From Streptomyces katrae (GTDB lineage: Bacteria > Actinomycetota > Actinomycetes > Streptomycetales > Streptomycetaceae), in assembly GCF_000717655.1 (NCBI RefSeq), contig NZ_JNZY01000010.1, forward strand, positions 500,911 through 564,910: a stretch of DNA of 64,000 nt, written 5' to 3'. Position 1 is the stretch's first letter, and every line of letters starts with the position of its first letter. Below the pieces are notes generated by a model that was not told the DNA's origin, ran no database searches, and saw nothing but the letters and a program-made list of their open reading frames with translations. The position numbers and the translations under genes are program-made. Positions 26,193-33,251 of the stretch are shown in pieces.

Positions 26193-27875
26193 TCAGGGGG
26201 TCGGGCACTCGGCCGTCCACCAGGCGGCGGTCGCCGCGGGGAGCACACCGTCGGGGCAGGGGCCGCTCGCGAGCAGCGGGGTCCCGGCGACCGGCGCGGG
26301 CACCGGCTCCGTGCCGAAGTTGACCGCGCAGATCAGGCCGTCGCCGCGGGCGATGGCCAGCACCTGCGGGGGTGCGTCCAGCCAGCGCAGGGCGCCCTCG
26401 CCGAGCTGGGGCAGACTGCGCCGCAGCTGGAGGCCGTCGCGGTAGAGGTGCCAGAAGGAACGGGTGTCGGCCAGGGCACGGTCGGTGGCGTGCTCGGCGA
26501 ACCACTCGGGCTGCGGCAGCCACGGTCTGGCGTCGGCCACGCCCTGGCTGAAGCCGAACGGGGAGGCGTGTCCCGACCAGGGCAGCGGCACGCGGCAGCC
26601 GTCCCGGACGTGTCTGCGGCTGCCGGTGCGGTGGAAGATCGGGTCGGTGAGGACCTCGTCCGGCAGGTCGAGCACCTCGGGCAGGCCGAGCTCCTCGCCC
26701 TGGTAGACGTACGCGGCGCCGGGCAGTGCGAGCATCAGCAGGGCGGCGGCGCGGGCCCGGGCGGCTCCCAGTCCGCTGCCTCCCACTCCGGGCTCGCCCG
26801 CGTACCGGGTGACCGTACGGACCTGGTCGTGGTTGTTGAGCACCCAGGTGACGGTGGAGCCGGTGCCGGCGATGTCGCGTATCGCCTCGGTGATCGTCGC
26901 GCGGAAGGCGTCGGCGTCCCAGGGCGCGCTGAGCAGGTCGAAGAAGAACGCCTGGTGCAGTTCGTCGGGGCGGACGTACGCGGCGTGTTCGCGCGCGGTG
27001 GGCACGGACACCTCGCCGACCAGCAGCCGCTCGTGGCCGTCCCGCACGGTGTACTCCTCGCACACCGCGCGCCAGCGGCGCCACACGTCGTGCACCTCGG
27101 GCCGGTTCCAGGCCAGCTGGTTGACGGCGTCGCGGGCGCGCTCGTCGGCTCCGGGGTCGTCCGAATCGGGCAGCTCCGGGTGCTTGAACAGTCCGGCCGC
27201 GACGTCGATGCGGAAGCCGTCGACACCGCGGTCCAGCCAGAAGCGCAGCACCTGCTCGAACTCGTCGCCCACGGCCGGGTCGCGCCAGTTCAGGTCGGGC
27301 TGCTCGGGCGTGAAGAGGTGCAGGTACCACTCGCCGGGGGTGCCGTCGGGCCCGGTGGTCCGGCTCCAGGCGGGACCGCCGAACATGGCGCGCCAGTTGT
27401 TGGGAGGCTCGGCCCCGTCCGGGCCGCGGCCGGGCGCGAAGTGGAAACGGGAGCGCGGCGCGGTGCCCGGCGCGGCGGCGAGCGCCTCCAGGAACCACGG
27501 GTGCTCGCTCGAACAGTGGTTGGGAACGATGTCGAGCAGCAGCTTGAGCCCGAGCCGGCGCGCGTCGGCCACCAGCCGGTCGAACTCGGCGAGGTCGCCG
27601 TAGACGGGGTCGACACCGCAGTAGTCGGCGACGTCGTAGCCGTGGTCGTGCTGCGGGGACGGGTAGAAGGGGCTGAGCCAGATGCCGTCCACACCGAGCT
27701 TCCGCAGGTAGGGGAGCCCGGCCCGGACGCCGGCCAGGTCACCGATGCCGTCCCCGGTGCTGTCGAGGAAGCTGCGGACGTAGACCTGGTAGATCACCGC
27801 GTCGCGCCACCAGGGGGCAGCCGGGGTGGTGGTGCGGGAGGGGTGGCCGGTGTCGGCCGGAAGGGTGCTGAGCAT
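26193..27875 (-). CDS. GH13 alpha-glucosidase
   Basis: 560 residues, cytoplasmic. The GH13 TIM barrel is complete: substrate motifs DGIWLSPFYPSP and DIVPNH, nucleophile Asp224 in GFRIDVAAGL, acid/base Glu288 in LLVGEVSV and transition-state Asp350 in LNNHDQ. WWRDAVIYQVYVRSFLDS at the N-terminus is typical of oligo-alpha-glucosidases. It would split imported alpha-glucosides to glucose. It is the first gene of the operon, with 74 bases to the binding-protein gene, and has its own promoter at 27938-27969. The repressor gene is not in this window. Confidence 0.93.
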   Translation of the reverse strand: MLSTLPADTGHPSRTTTPAAPWWRDAVIYQVYVRSFLDSTGDGIGDLAGVRAGLPYLRKLGVDGIWLSPFYPSPQHDHGYDVADYCGVDPVYGDLAEFDRLVADARRLGLKLLLDIVPNHCSSEHPWFLEALAAAPGTAPRSRFHFAPGRGPDGAEPPNNWRAMFGGPAWSRTTGPDGTPGEWYLHLFTPEQPDLNWRDPAVGDEFEQVLRFWLDRGVDGFRIDVAAGLFKHPELPDSDDPGADERARDAVNQLAWNRPEVHDVWRRWRAVCEEYTVRDGHERLLVGEVSVPTAREHAAYVRPDELHQAFFFDLLSAPWDADAFRATITEAIRDIAGTGSTVTWVLNNHDQVRTVTRYAGEPGVGGSGLGAARARAAALLMLALPGAAYVYQGEELGLPEVLDLPDEVLTDPIFHRTGSRRHVRDGCRVPLPWSGHASPFGFSQGVADARPWLPQPEWFAEHATDRALADTRSFWHLYRDGLQLRRSLPQLGEGALRWLDAPPQVLAIARGDGLICAVNFGTEPVPAPVAGTPLLASGPCPDGVLPAATAAWWTAECPTP

Positions 27876-27937
27876 CTCGCGTCGACCTGTTCTGCTGAAT
27901 GCGAGAGCGTCCCGGATCGGGTGCGCTGTTATGCATG

Positions 27938-27969
27938 CATGTTAAGTAGCAGCGACGGGAAGGTGTCAA
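27938..27969 (-). promoter_or_regulatory. Promoter and operator of the alpha-glucoside operon
   Basis: On the minus strand a perfect -35 TTGACA (27969-27964) stands 19 bases from a -10-like TAACAT (27944-27939). The -10 lies in CTACTTAACATG followed by the self-complementary ATGCATGCAT, so an operator overlapping the -10 is likely. The same 12-mer CTACTTAACATG recurs at 28042-28053. A LacI- or GntR-type repressor would be expected for such a site. Exact start of transcription is not determined. Confidence 0.65.
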
Positions 27970-28034
27970 CGATGTGTCCAGAAACAGCGCAAAGCTGGGG
28001 TGGTATGTCCCTGAATGCCCCCCATGCACAACGA

Positions 28035-28067
28035 AGGGCCTCTACTTAACATGTAAGTAGAGGCCCT
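28035..28067. terminator. Hairpin with 14-bp perfect arms
   Basis: AGGGCCTCTACTTA and TAAGTAGAGGCCCT flank a 5-base loop ACATG. It lies 39 bases beyond the stop of the lone binding-protein gene (28106), so it can terminate that transcript. Its top half doubles as a palindromic TACTTA-ACATG-TAAGTA that shares 12 bases with the operator at 27938, so it may also bind the operon's regulator. Confidence 0.7.
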
Positions 28068-28105
28068 CGGGGCAGCGGAGGAGTGGAGGAAGCGGAGTGG
28101 TGCGA

Positions 28106-29380
28106 TCAGCCCTTGCGGGACAGGGGCCCGAGCTCGCGCGCAAGCCGCGCCGTCGCCTGCTCGGGCGTCTGGCGCAGCGCCATCACGTCCTGTGTCACGG
28201 CCTGCACGGCGAGGCTCACCTGGTCGTAGCGCGGGCTCTTCGGGCGTGGCACCGCCGACAGCACGCTCTCGCGGAGCGTGGGCAGGTACGGATACGCGCG
28301 GATCAGCTCGGGATCCTCGTACAGCGCGGCGCGCACCGGCGGCAGCGCGCCCTCGGTGAGCACCTTCCGCTGCACCCGTTCACTGGTGAGGTAGGAGATC
28401 AGATCGGCCGCCGACGCCGGATGCCGCGCATGGCTGCTCACGGCGAGGTTGGAGCCGCCCAGCACGCTGGCGCCCGGGCCGTCGGGTCCGGGCAGCGGCA
28501 CGGCGCCGAACCTGCCCGCGACCTTCGACCCGCTCGCGCCTGCGTCCGCGTACACGTACGGCCAGTTCCGCAGGAAGAGCAGCCGGCCGTCCTGGAACGC
28601 CCGCCGCGACTCCTCCTCCTTGTAGCCGAGCGCCTCGCGCGAGATCCAGCCGTCGCGCACCCCGTCCGCGAGGAACCGCAGCCCGGCGCGCGCCGCATCC
28701 GAGTCCACCGTCACGCGTGCGCCGTCGTCGCGCAGGATCGAGCCGCCCGCGGAGTGCACGGCCTCGGTGACGTTGACGGTGAGCCCCTCGTACGGCAGGA
28801 ACTGACCGGCATACCCGTCCAGTCCGTACTCCGGGGCGATCGTGCGCGCCTGGCGGACCAGCTCGGCCCACGTGCGCGGTGGTTGCTCGCCCTCCCGGTC
28901 CAGGACGTCCTTGCGGTAGTAGAGCAGCCCCGCGTTCGTGACGTACGGGACCGCGTACAGCCGGCCGTCGAAGGTCGCGGTGTCGACGACCGGCCGCAGG
29001 AACGCCTCCAGGGGGAAGCGATCGCGCTCGAGCGGCGAGATCCACCCGGCCGCCGCGAACTCGGACGTCCAGGCGACGTCGATGTTCAGTACGTCGAACC
29101 GGTCGCGGCCCGACCGCAGTTCGCTGATCATCTGGGCCCGGGTCTCGTCCGCCGAATCGGGCAGCTCGACGAGCGTGACGCGTTCGCCGGGATGGCCGTC
29201 GTTCCAGTCGTCCAGGAGCGGGGAGAGGTAGTCGGTCAGATCGCCCGCGGTCACGAGCGTCAGGGGACCGCGGCTCCCGGAGGCTGCGCCTGCGTCGGCG
29301 CGCACACCGAAACCGGCGTACCCCGCCAGCACCACCGCCCCGACCAGGAGAGCTCTACCCGCGGCACGCATCCACCGCAT
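28106..29380 (-). CDS. Orphan sugar ABC substrate-binding protein
   Basis: 424 residues with a signal peptide (hydrophobic ALLVGAVVLAGYAGF, cleavage near ADA) but no lipobox cysteine, unusual for a Gram-positive binding protein. Family 1 marks include RFDVLNIDVAWTSEFAAAGWI, FLRNWPYVYA and SVLGGSNLAV. It is paralogous to the partial protein at 1-921. No permease or ATPase is adjacent, so it either serves a distant importer or acts as a sensor. ATG 29380 has GGGAGGAA three bases upstream, which decides against the ATG at 29398. It is divergent from the PadR operon. Confidence 0.85.
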   Translation of the reverse strand: MRWMRAAGRALLVGAVVLAGYAGFGVRADAGAASGSRGPLTLVTAGDLTDYLSPLLDDWNDGHPGERVTLVELPDSADETRAQMISELRSGRDRFDVLNIDVAWTSEFAAAGWISPLERDRFPLEAFLRPVVDTATFDGRLYAVPYVTNAGLLYYRKDVLDREGEQPPRTWAELVRQARTIAPEYGLDGYAGQFLPYEGLTVNVTEAVHSAGGSILRDDGARVTVDSDAARAGLRFLADGVRDGWISREALGYKEEESRRAFQDGRLLFLRNWPYVYADAGASGSKVAGRFGAVPLPGPDGPGASVLGGSNLAVSSHARHPASAADLISYLTSERVQRKVLTEGALPPVRAALYEDPELIRAYPYLPTLRESVLSAVPRPKSPRYDQVSLAVQAVTQDVMALRQTPEQATARLARELGPLSRKG

Positions 29381-29420
29381 AGATTCCTCCCAGTGCACGA
29401 TCCGGCTGCGCTGCCGACCA

Positions 29421-29445
29421 TAGGGGCCTATATATACCCGTTAGG
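29421..29445. promoter_or_regulatory. Candidate divergent promoter / PadR operator
   Basis: An unusually AT-rich patch, TAGGGGCCTATATATACCC then GTTAGG, lies between the divergent binding-protein and PadR genes. It contains nested TAGG/CCTA inverted repeats around TATATA. PadR proteins usually bind such dyads in their own promoters. The assignment is by position and composition only. Confidence 0.35.
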
Positions 29446-29548
29446 CATGGGCGATACTAGACGTCCAGGCAGACGAGACGTACGGCGGCCGCATCCGGTC
29501 CGCTGCCGAGTGAACCGTTGACTACGGAGCGGGAAGGAGGGGGAGCGA

Positions 29549-30055
29549 GTGCGGCTGGCGCTCCTTGCGCTCCTCACCCGTAGCCCTGCGCACGGTTACG
29601 AGCTGAAGCAGGACCTTGAGAAGCTCCTGGGCGCCGCGTACCCTCAGCCCAACGTCGGCCAGATCTACGTCACCCTCGGCAGGCTGGAGAAGAGCGGCCT
29701 CATCGAGGGCGAGGACGTCGAGCAGTCGGGCCGGCCCAACAAGCGCACGTACCGGCTGACGGCCGCCGGGCGCGAGGCCGTGCTGGCCTGGTTCGAGGAA
29801 ACCGCCGAGGAACCCCGGGTACGGGACGAGTTCTTCATGAAGCTCGCACTGGCACCGCAGTCAGGTCTGGCCGACCCGGTCGCGCTGATCAACAAGCAGC
29901 GGCGGCAGTACCTCAACACCATGCGGGACCTGTCCAAGCTGGCGGCGGCCGAGGACCGCGACAACAAGATCTCCCAACTGCTGATCGAGGGCGCCATGCT
30001 GCACCTGCAGGCCGACCTCGACTGGCTGGAACGCTGTCAGGAGGAGCTGGAATGA
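29549..30055 (+). CDS. PadR-family transcriptional regulator
   Basis: 168 residues. The N-terminal winged helix LLTRSPAHGYELKQDLEKLLGAAYPQPNVGQIYVTLGRLEKSGLI is diagnostic of PadR, including the xPxHGYEL and QIYxTLxRLExxGL motifs; the C-terminal half is a helical dimerisation arm (QRRQYLNTMRDLSKL, MLHLQADLDWLERCQEEL). It starts at GTG behind GAAGGAGGGGGAG. Its stop overlaps the start of the ABC ATPase (ATGA), so it is in one transcript with the transporter it most probably represses. Inducers of such systems are often toxic hydrophobic compounds or antibiotics. Confidence 0.93.
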   Translation: MRLALLALLTRSPAHGYELKQDLEKLLGAAYPQPNVGQIYVTLGRLEKSGLIEGEDVEQSGRPNKRTYRLTAAGREAVLAWFEETAEEPRVRDEFFMKLALAPQSGLADPVALINKQRRQYLNTMRDLSKLAAAEDRDNKISQLLIEGAMLHLQADLDWLERCQEELE

Positions 30056-30855
30056 GCGACGACGCCACCACCGACGCCACCACCGCTCCTGCCGTGCCCG
30101 TCCCGCCCATCGTGCGCGCCGAGGGCCTGACCAAGACGCACCACGGCGAGGGCGTACCGGTGCATGCCGTGCGCGGGGTGGACCTGTCGGTACAGCCGGG
30201 CGAGTTCGTCGCGGTCACCGGGCCGTCGGGAGCCGGCAAGTCCACGCTGCTGCATCTGATCGGCGGCCTCCAGCGGCCCGACAGCGGGAGGCTGTGGCTC
30301 GGCGGAGAGCGGGTCGACGAGTACCGCGAGGCCCGCTGGGCGGTCCTCAGGCGCCGCAGCATCGGCGTCGTCTTCCAGTTCTTCAACCTCGTCTCCAACC
30401 TCACCGTCGCCGACAACGTCGAACTGCCCGCGCTGCTGGCGGGTGCCTCCCCGAAGGCCGCCCGCGCGTCCCGCGCCGAACTGCTCGCCGAACTCGGCCT
30501 CGAAGGCCGCGAGCGTTCGATGCCCGGCGAACTGTCCGGCGGCGAACAGCAGCGGGTCGCGCTCGCCCGCGCCCTGGTCAACCACCCCACGCTGCTGCTC
30601 GCCGACGAACCGGCCGGCAGCCTCGACAGCAAGGGCACCCGCGAGGTGCTGCGGCTGCTCTCCCGGTTCCACCAGCGCGGCCAGACGATCATGATGGTCA
30701 CCCACGACGCCCGGATGGCCAGTGCCGCCGACCGCGTCATCAGCTTCTTCGACGGGCGCATAGCCGACGACGCACAGCTCGAAGGGGGCGGCCGGCGCGG
30801 GCCCGCCCGCGGCGTGTCCGGCGTACTGGACCTGGACCCGGAACCGAAGCGGTGA
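30052..30855 (+). CDS. ABC transporter ATP-binding protein (MacB/LolD type)
   Basis: 267 residues with Walker A GPSGAGKST, Q-loop FQFFNLV, signature LSGGEQQRVALARAL, Walker B LLLADEPAGSLDS and H-loop MVTHDARMA. The GxxxVFQFFNLxxNLTVxDNVELP stretch is typical of the MacB/LolD/FtsE group that works with FtsX-type permeases. It overlaps PadR by ATGA and its last codons overlap the GTG of the permease, giving a three-gene coupled operon. The likely job is extrusion or membrane-stress defence, not import. Confidence 0.93.
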   Translation: MSDDATTDATTAPAVPVPPIVRAEGLTKTHHGEGVPVHAVRGVDLSVQPGEFVAVTGPSGAGKSTLLHLIGGLQRPDSGRLWLGGERVDEYREARWAVLRRRSIGVVFQFFNLVSNLTVADNVELPALLAGASPKAARASRAELLAELGLEGRERSMPGELSGGEQQRVALARALVNHPTLLLADEPAGSLDSKGTREVLRLLSRFHQRGQTIMMVTHDARMASAADRVISFFDGRIADDAQLEGGGRRGPARGVSGVLDLDPEPKR

Positions 30856-33194
30856 CCGTGCGGGCCACTCTGCGCTGGGCGCACGCCGACTTCCGCGCAC
30901 ACCGCGGCGAAGCCCTCTTCGTGGTGCTGGCCAGCGCCGGGATCATCGCCTCGCTCCTGCTGGCCGGCGCACTGTTCAGCTACGCCGCGAACCCCTGGCA
31001 GCGGATCTTCAACCAGTCCCACGGCGCGCACATCTGGCTGCAGACCCGTGCCGGGGCCGACACGGACGCCCTGTCCGGCTTGGACGGGGTCGCAGCCCTC
31101 TCCGGGCCCTACCGCACCGCGGCGACGACGGTCGAGTCGCGCGGCGCGCGCATCGGGGTGACGCTGCGCGCGACGCCGGCGGCGCCACCGGAAACGGGTC
31201 GGCCGCTCGTCACCGCCGGCAGCTGGTTCCCGCGGCCGGACGACCGCGTGAGCGGCCACAGCGGCACCGGCGCCGTCGTACTGGAAGCCTCGGTCGCGCG
31301 GGCGCTCTGGGCCGAGCCGGGCGACACCGTACGGGTCACCGGGCCGGACGGCGCCCCGCACGCACTGCAGGTGAGCGGGATCGCCGAGGTGGCCGAGCCC
31401 CGCTACCACCCGGGCGGCGGGCCCGGCATCGGCTGGGTGCTCCCCGCCACCCTCGACGGGATCGCCCGCGGAGACACCGGGCAGAGCGTGGGCCTGCGCC
31501 TGCAGGATCCGGACGACACCGACTTCATCGTCCAGCGCGCCGTGACCGTACTCGGCGCCGACCGGGTGGCCCAGGTCACCAAATGGCAGCAGGCGCGGGC
31601 CGAGGCGGGCGGCGACGACCGGCTCCTGGGCCAGATGTTCGCTGTCTTCGGGCTCGGTGCGCTGCTCGCGGCGGCGCTCGCCGCAGCCGGTGCGATCGGC
31701 GCGCGGGTCCGCGGCCAGCTGAGGGACATCGCCGTCCTCAAGGCCGTCGGCTTCACCCCGGGTCAGGTGACCCGCGGTTTCCTCGTGCAGCACCTGGCCT
31801 TCGCGCTCCTCGGCGTGGCCCTCGGCACGGCGGCGATCGCCCTGCTCGGCGCCCGGATACCCGGCCGCATCGGGGAGGCGGCGGCGGTCTGGCAGGACCT
31901 GCCGGGCCACACCGCGATCATGATCGGCGTCCCCTGCGGCGCGGTGCTGCTGATCGCGGCCGCCACCGGGCTCTCGGCCTGGCGGGCCGGCCGGGTTCCA
32001 CCGGTGCCGGTGGCCCGCGCCGCGCTGCCGTCCGCCGCGCCGATCACCGCGCTCGGGCGGCGGGCCCTCGGGATGCGGGTGCCTCCGGCGCTGGTCCTGG
32101 GGTGGCGGGCGGCGTTCCCGCGCCGGGGCCGGACGCTCCTACCGGTGGCCCGGCTCGCCCTGCCGCTGGTCCTCATCACGGTCGCGCTCGTCGCCTGGTC
32201 GACACTGGACCAGTTCCGCAGCCGGCCCGCGCAGATGGGACTGCCCGCGGCGCTGACCGTACGGGCCGGACAGCCCGCCGCGTCGTCCGACGCGGAACTG
32301 GAGCAGACCCTCGCGGCGATCCCCGGCATCGCCGCGGTCCATCCCGGCGCCGAGATGGCGGCGCTCGTGCCGGGGCAGACCGGCACGATCACGCTCCGCG
32401 GGCTGGGCACGGCCCGGGACCCGTACCCCTCCAAGGTGGTGGAAGGGCGCGCGGTCGGCGGTCCGGACGAGGCGGTGGCCGGGCAGGGGCTGCTCGACCT
32501 CCTCGGGGTGCGGGTCGGGGCGTGGGTGCGGATGACGGTCGAGGGACGGCCGCAGATCCTGCACCTCGTCGGCCGCACCATCGAACCCGAATCCGCGGGC
32601 CGCGTGATCACCACGACCATCGACGTACTGCGGGAGCGCGATCCGGGGCTGCGGCCCGACCACCACGCCCTGGTGCTGCGCAAGGGGGCGGACCCGAGGG
32701 CGGTGAGCGCCGCGCTCGCCGTGGCGGCGGGCGGAACGCTGGAGGTCCGTGAGACGCCCAATCCGGTGGACCGGCTGGAACCGGCGCGCGGAGTGATCGC
32801 CGCCCTGATCGCGGTGCTGGCGCTGATCGGGCTGATCGAACTGCTGACGTTGATCAGCACGGGCGTACGCGACCGGGGCCGGGACCTGCTCGCGCTGAAG
32901 GCGATCGGGCTGACGCCCCGGCAGATCGGCGCGATGATCGTGACCGCCGCCGGACTGACCGCGCTGGCCTCCGCCCTGGTGGGGACGACGGTGGGGGCGC
33001 TGTCCGGCAGGTGGCTGGTGGACACCCAGGGCGCGTCGAGCGGAATCGGCGCGGGCATCGCCCAACTGCCGCCGCTGCCCGTGCTGTTGACGGTGGTCGC
33101 CGCGGCGGTCCTGGGCGCGGTGGCGGCGGCGCTGGTACCGGCGACACGGACGGCGCGGCGCAGGCTGGCGGACTCGCTGAGCGAGACGCTCTGA
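30852..33194 (+). CDS. FtsX-like ABC transporter permease
   Basis: About 780 residues starting at GTG overlapping the ATPase stop (GTGA). Two FtsX/MacB repeats are visible, each preceded by a large extracellular domain: the first helix near residue 20, a cluster at about 260-370 with GQLRDIAVLKAVGFTPGQVTRGFL, then a second copy with GRDLLALKAIGLTPRQIGAMIV near the C-terminus. These LKAxGxTPxQ loops are the cytoplasmic coupling segments. With PadR and the ATPase it forms a mechanotransmission-type exporter or resistance pump. Confidence 0.92.
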   Translation: MTVRATLRWAHADFRAHRGEALFVVLASAGIIASLLLAGALFSYAANPWQRIFNQSHGAHIWLQTRAGADTDALSGLDGVAALSGPYRTAATTVESRGARIGVTLRATPAAPPETGRPLVTAGSWFPRPDDRVSGHSGTGAVVLEASVARALWAEPGDTVRVTGPDGAPHALQVSGIAEVAEPRYHPGGGPGIGWVLPATLDGIARGDTGQSVGLRLQDPDDTDFIVQRAVTVLGADRVAQVTKWQQARAEAGGDDRLLGQMFAVFGLGALLAAALAAAGAIGARVRGQLRDIAVLKAVGFTPGQVTRGFLVQHLAFALLGVALGTAAIALLGARIPGRIGEAAAVWQDLPGHTAIMIGVPCGAVLLIAAATGLSAWRAGRVPPVPVARAALPSAAPITALGRRALGMRVPPALVLGWRAAFPRRGRTLLPVARLALPLVLITVALVAWSTLDQFRSRPAQMGLPAALTVRAGQPAASSDAELEQTLAAIPGIAAVHPGAEMAALVPGQTGTITLRGLGTARDPYPSKVVEGRAVGGPDEAVAGQGLLDLLGVRVGAWVRMTVEGRPQILHLVGRTIEPESAGRVITTTIDVLRERDPGLRPDHHALVLRKGADPRAVSAALAVAAGGTLEVRETPNPVDRLEPARGVIAALIAVLALIGLIELLTLISTGVRDRGRDLLALKAIGLTPRQIGAMIVTAAGLTALASALVGTTVGALSGRWLVDTQGASSGIGAGIAQLPPLPVLLTVVAAAVLGAVAAALVPATRTARRRLADSLSETL

Positions 33195-33251
33195 GGCTCG
33201 GGCAACGGCACCCGGAGGTGGGTGTCAGTGGCCGCGACTAGTCTTCCGGCC

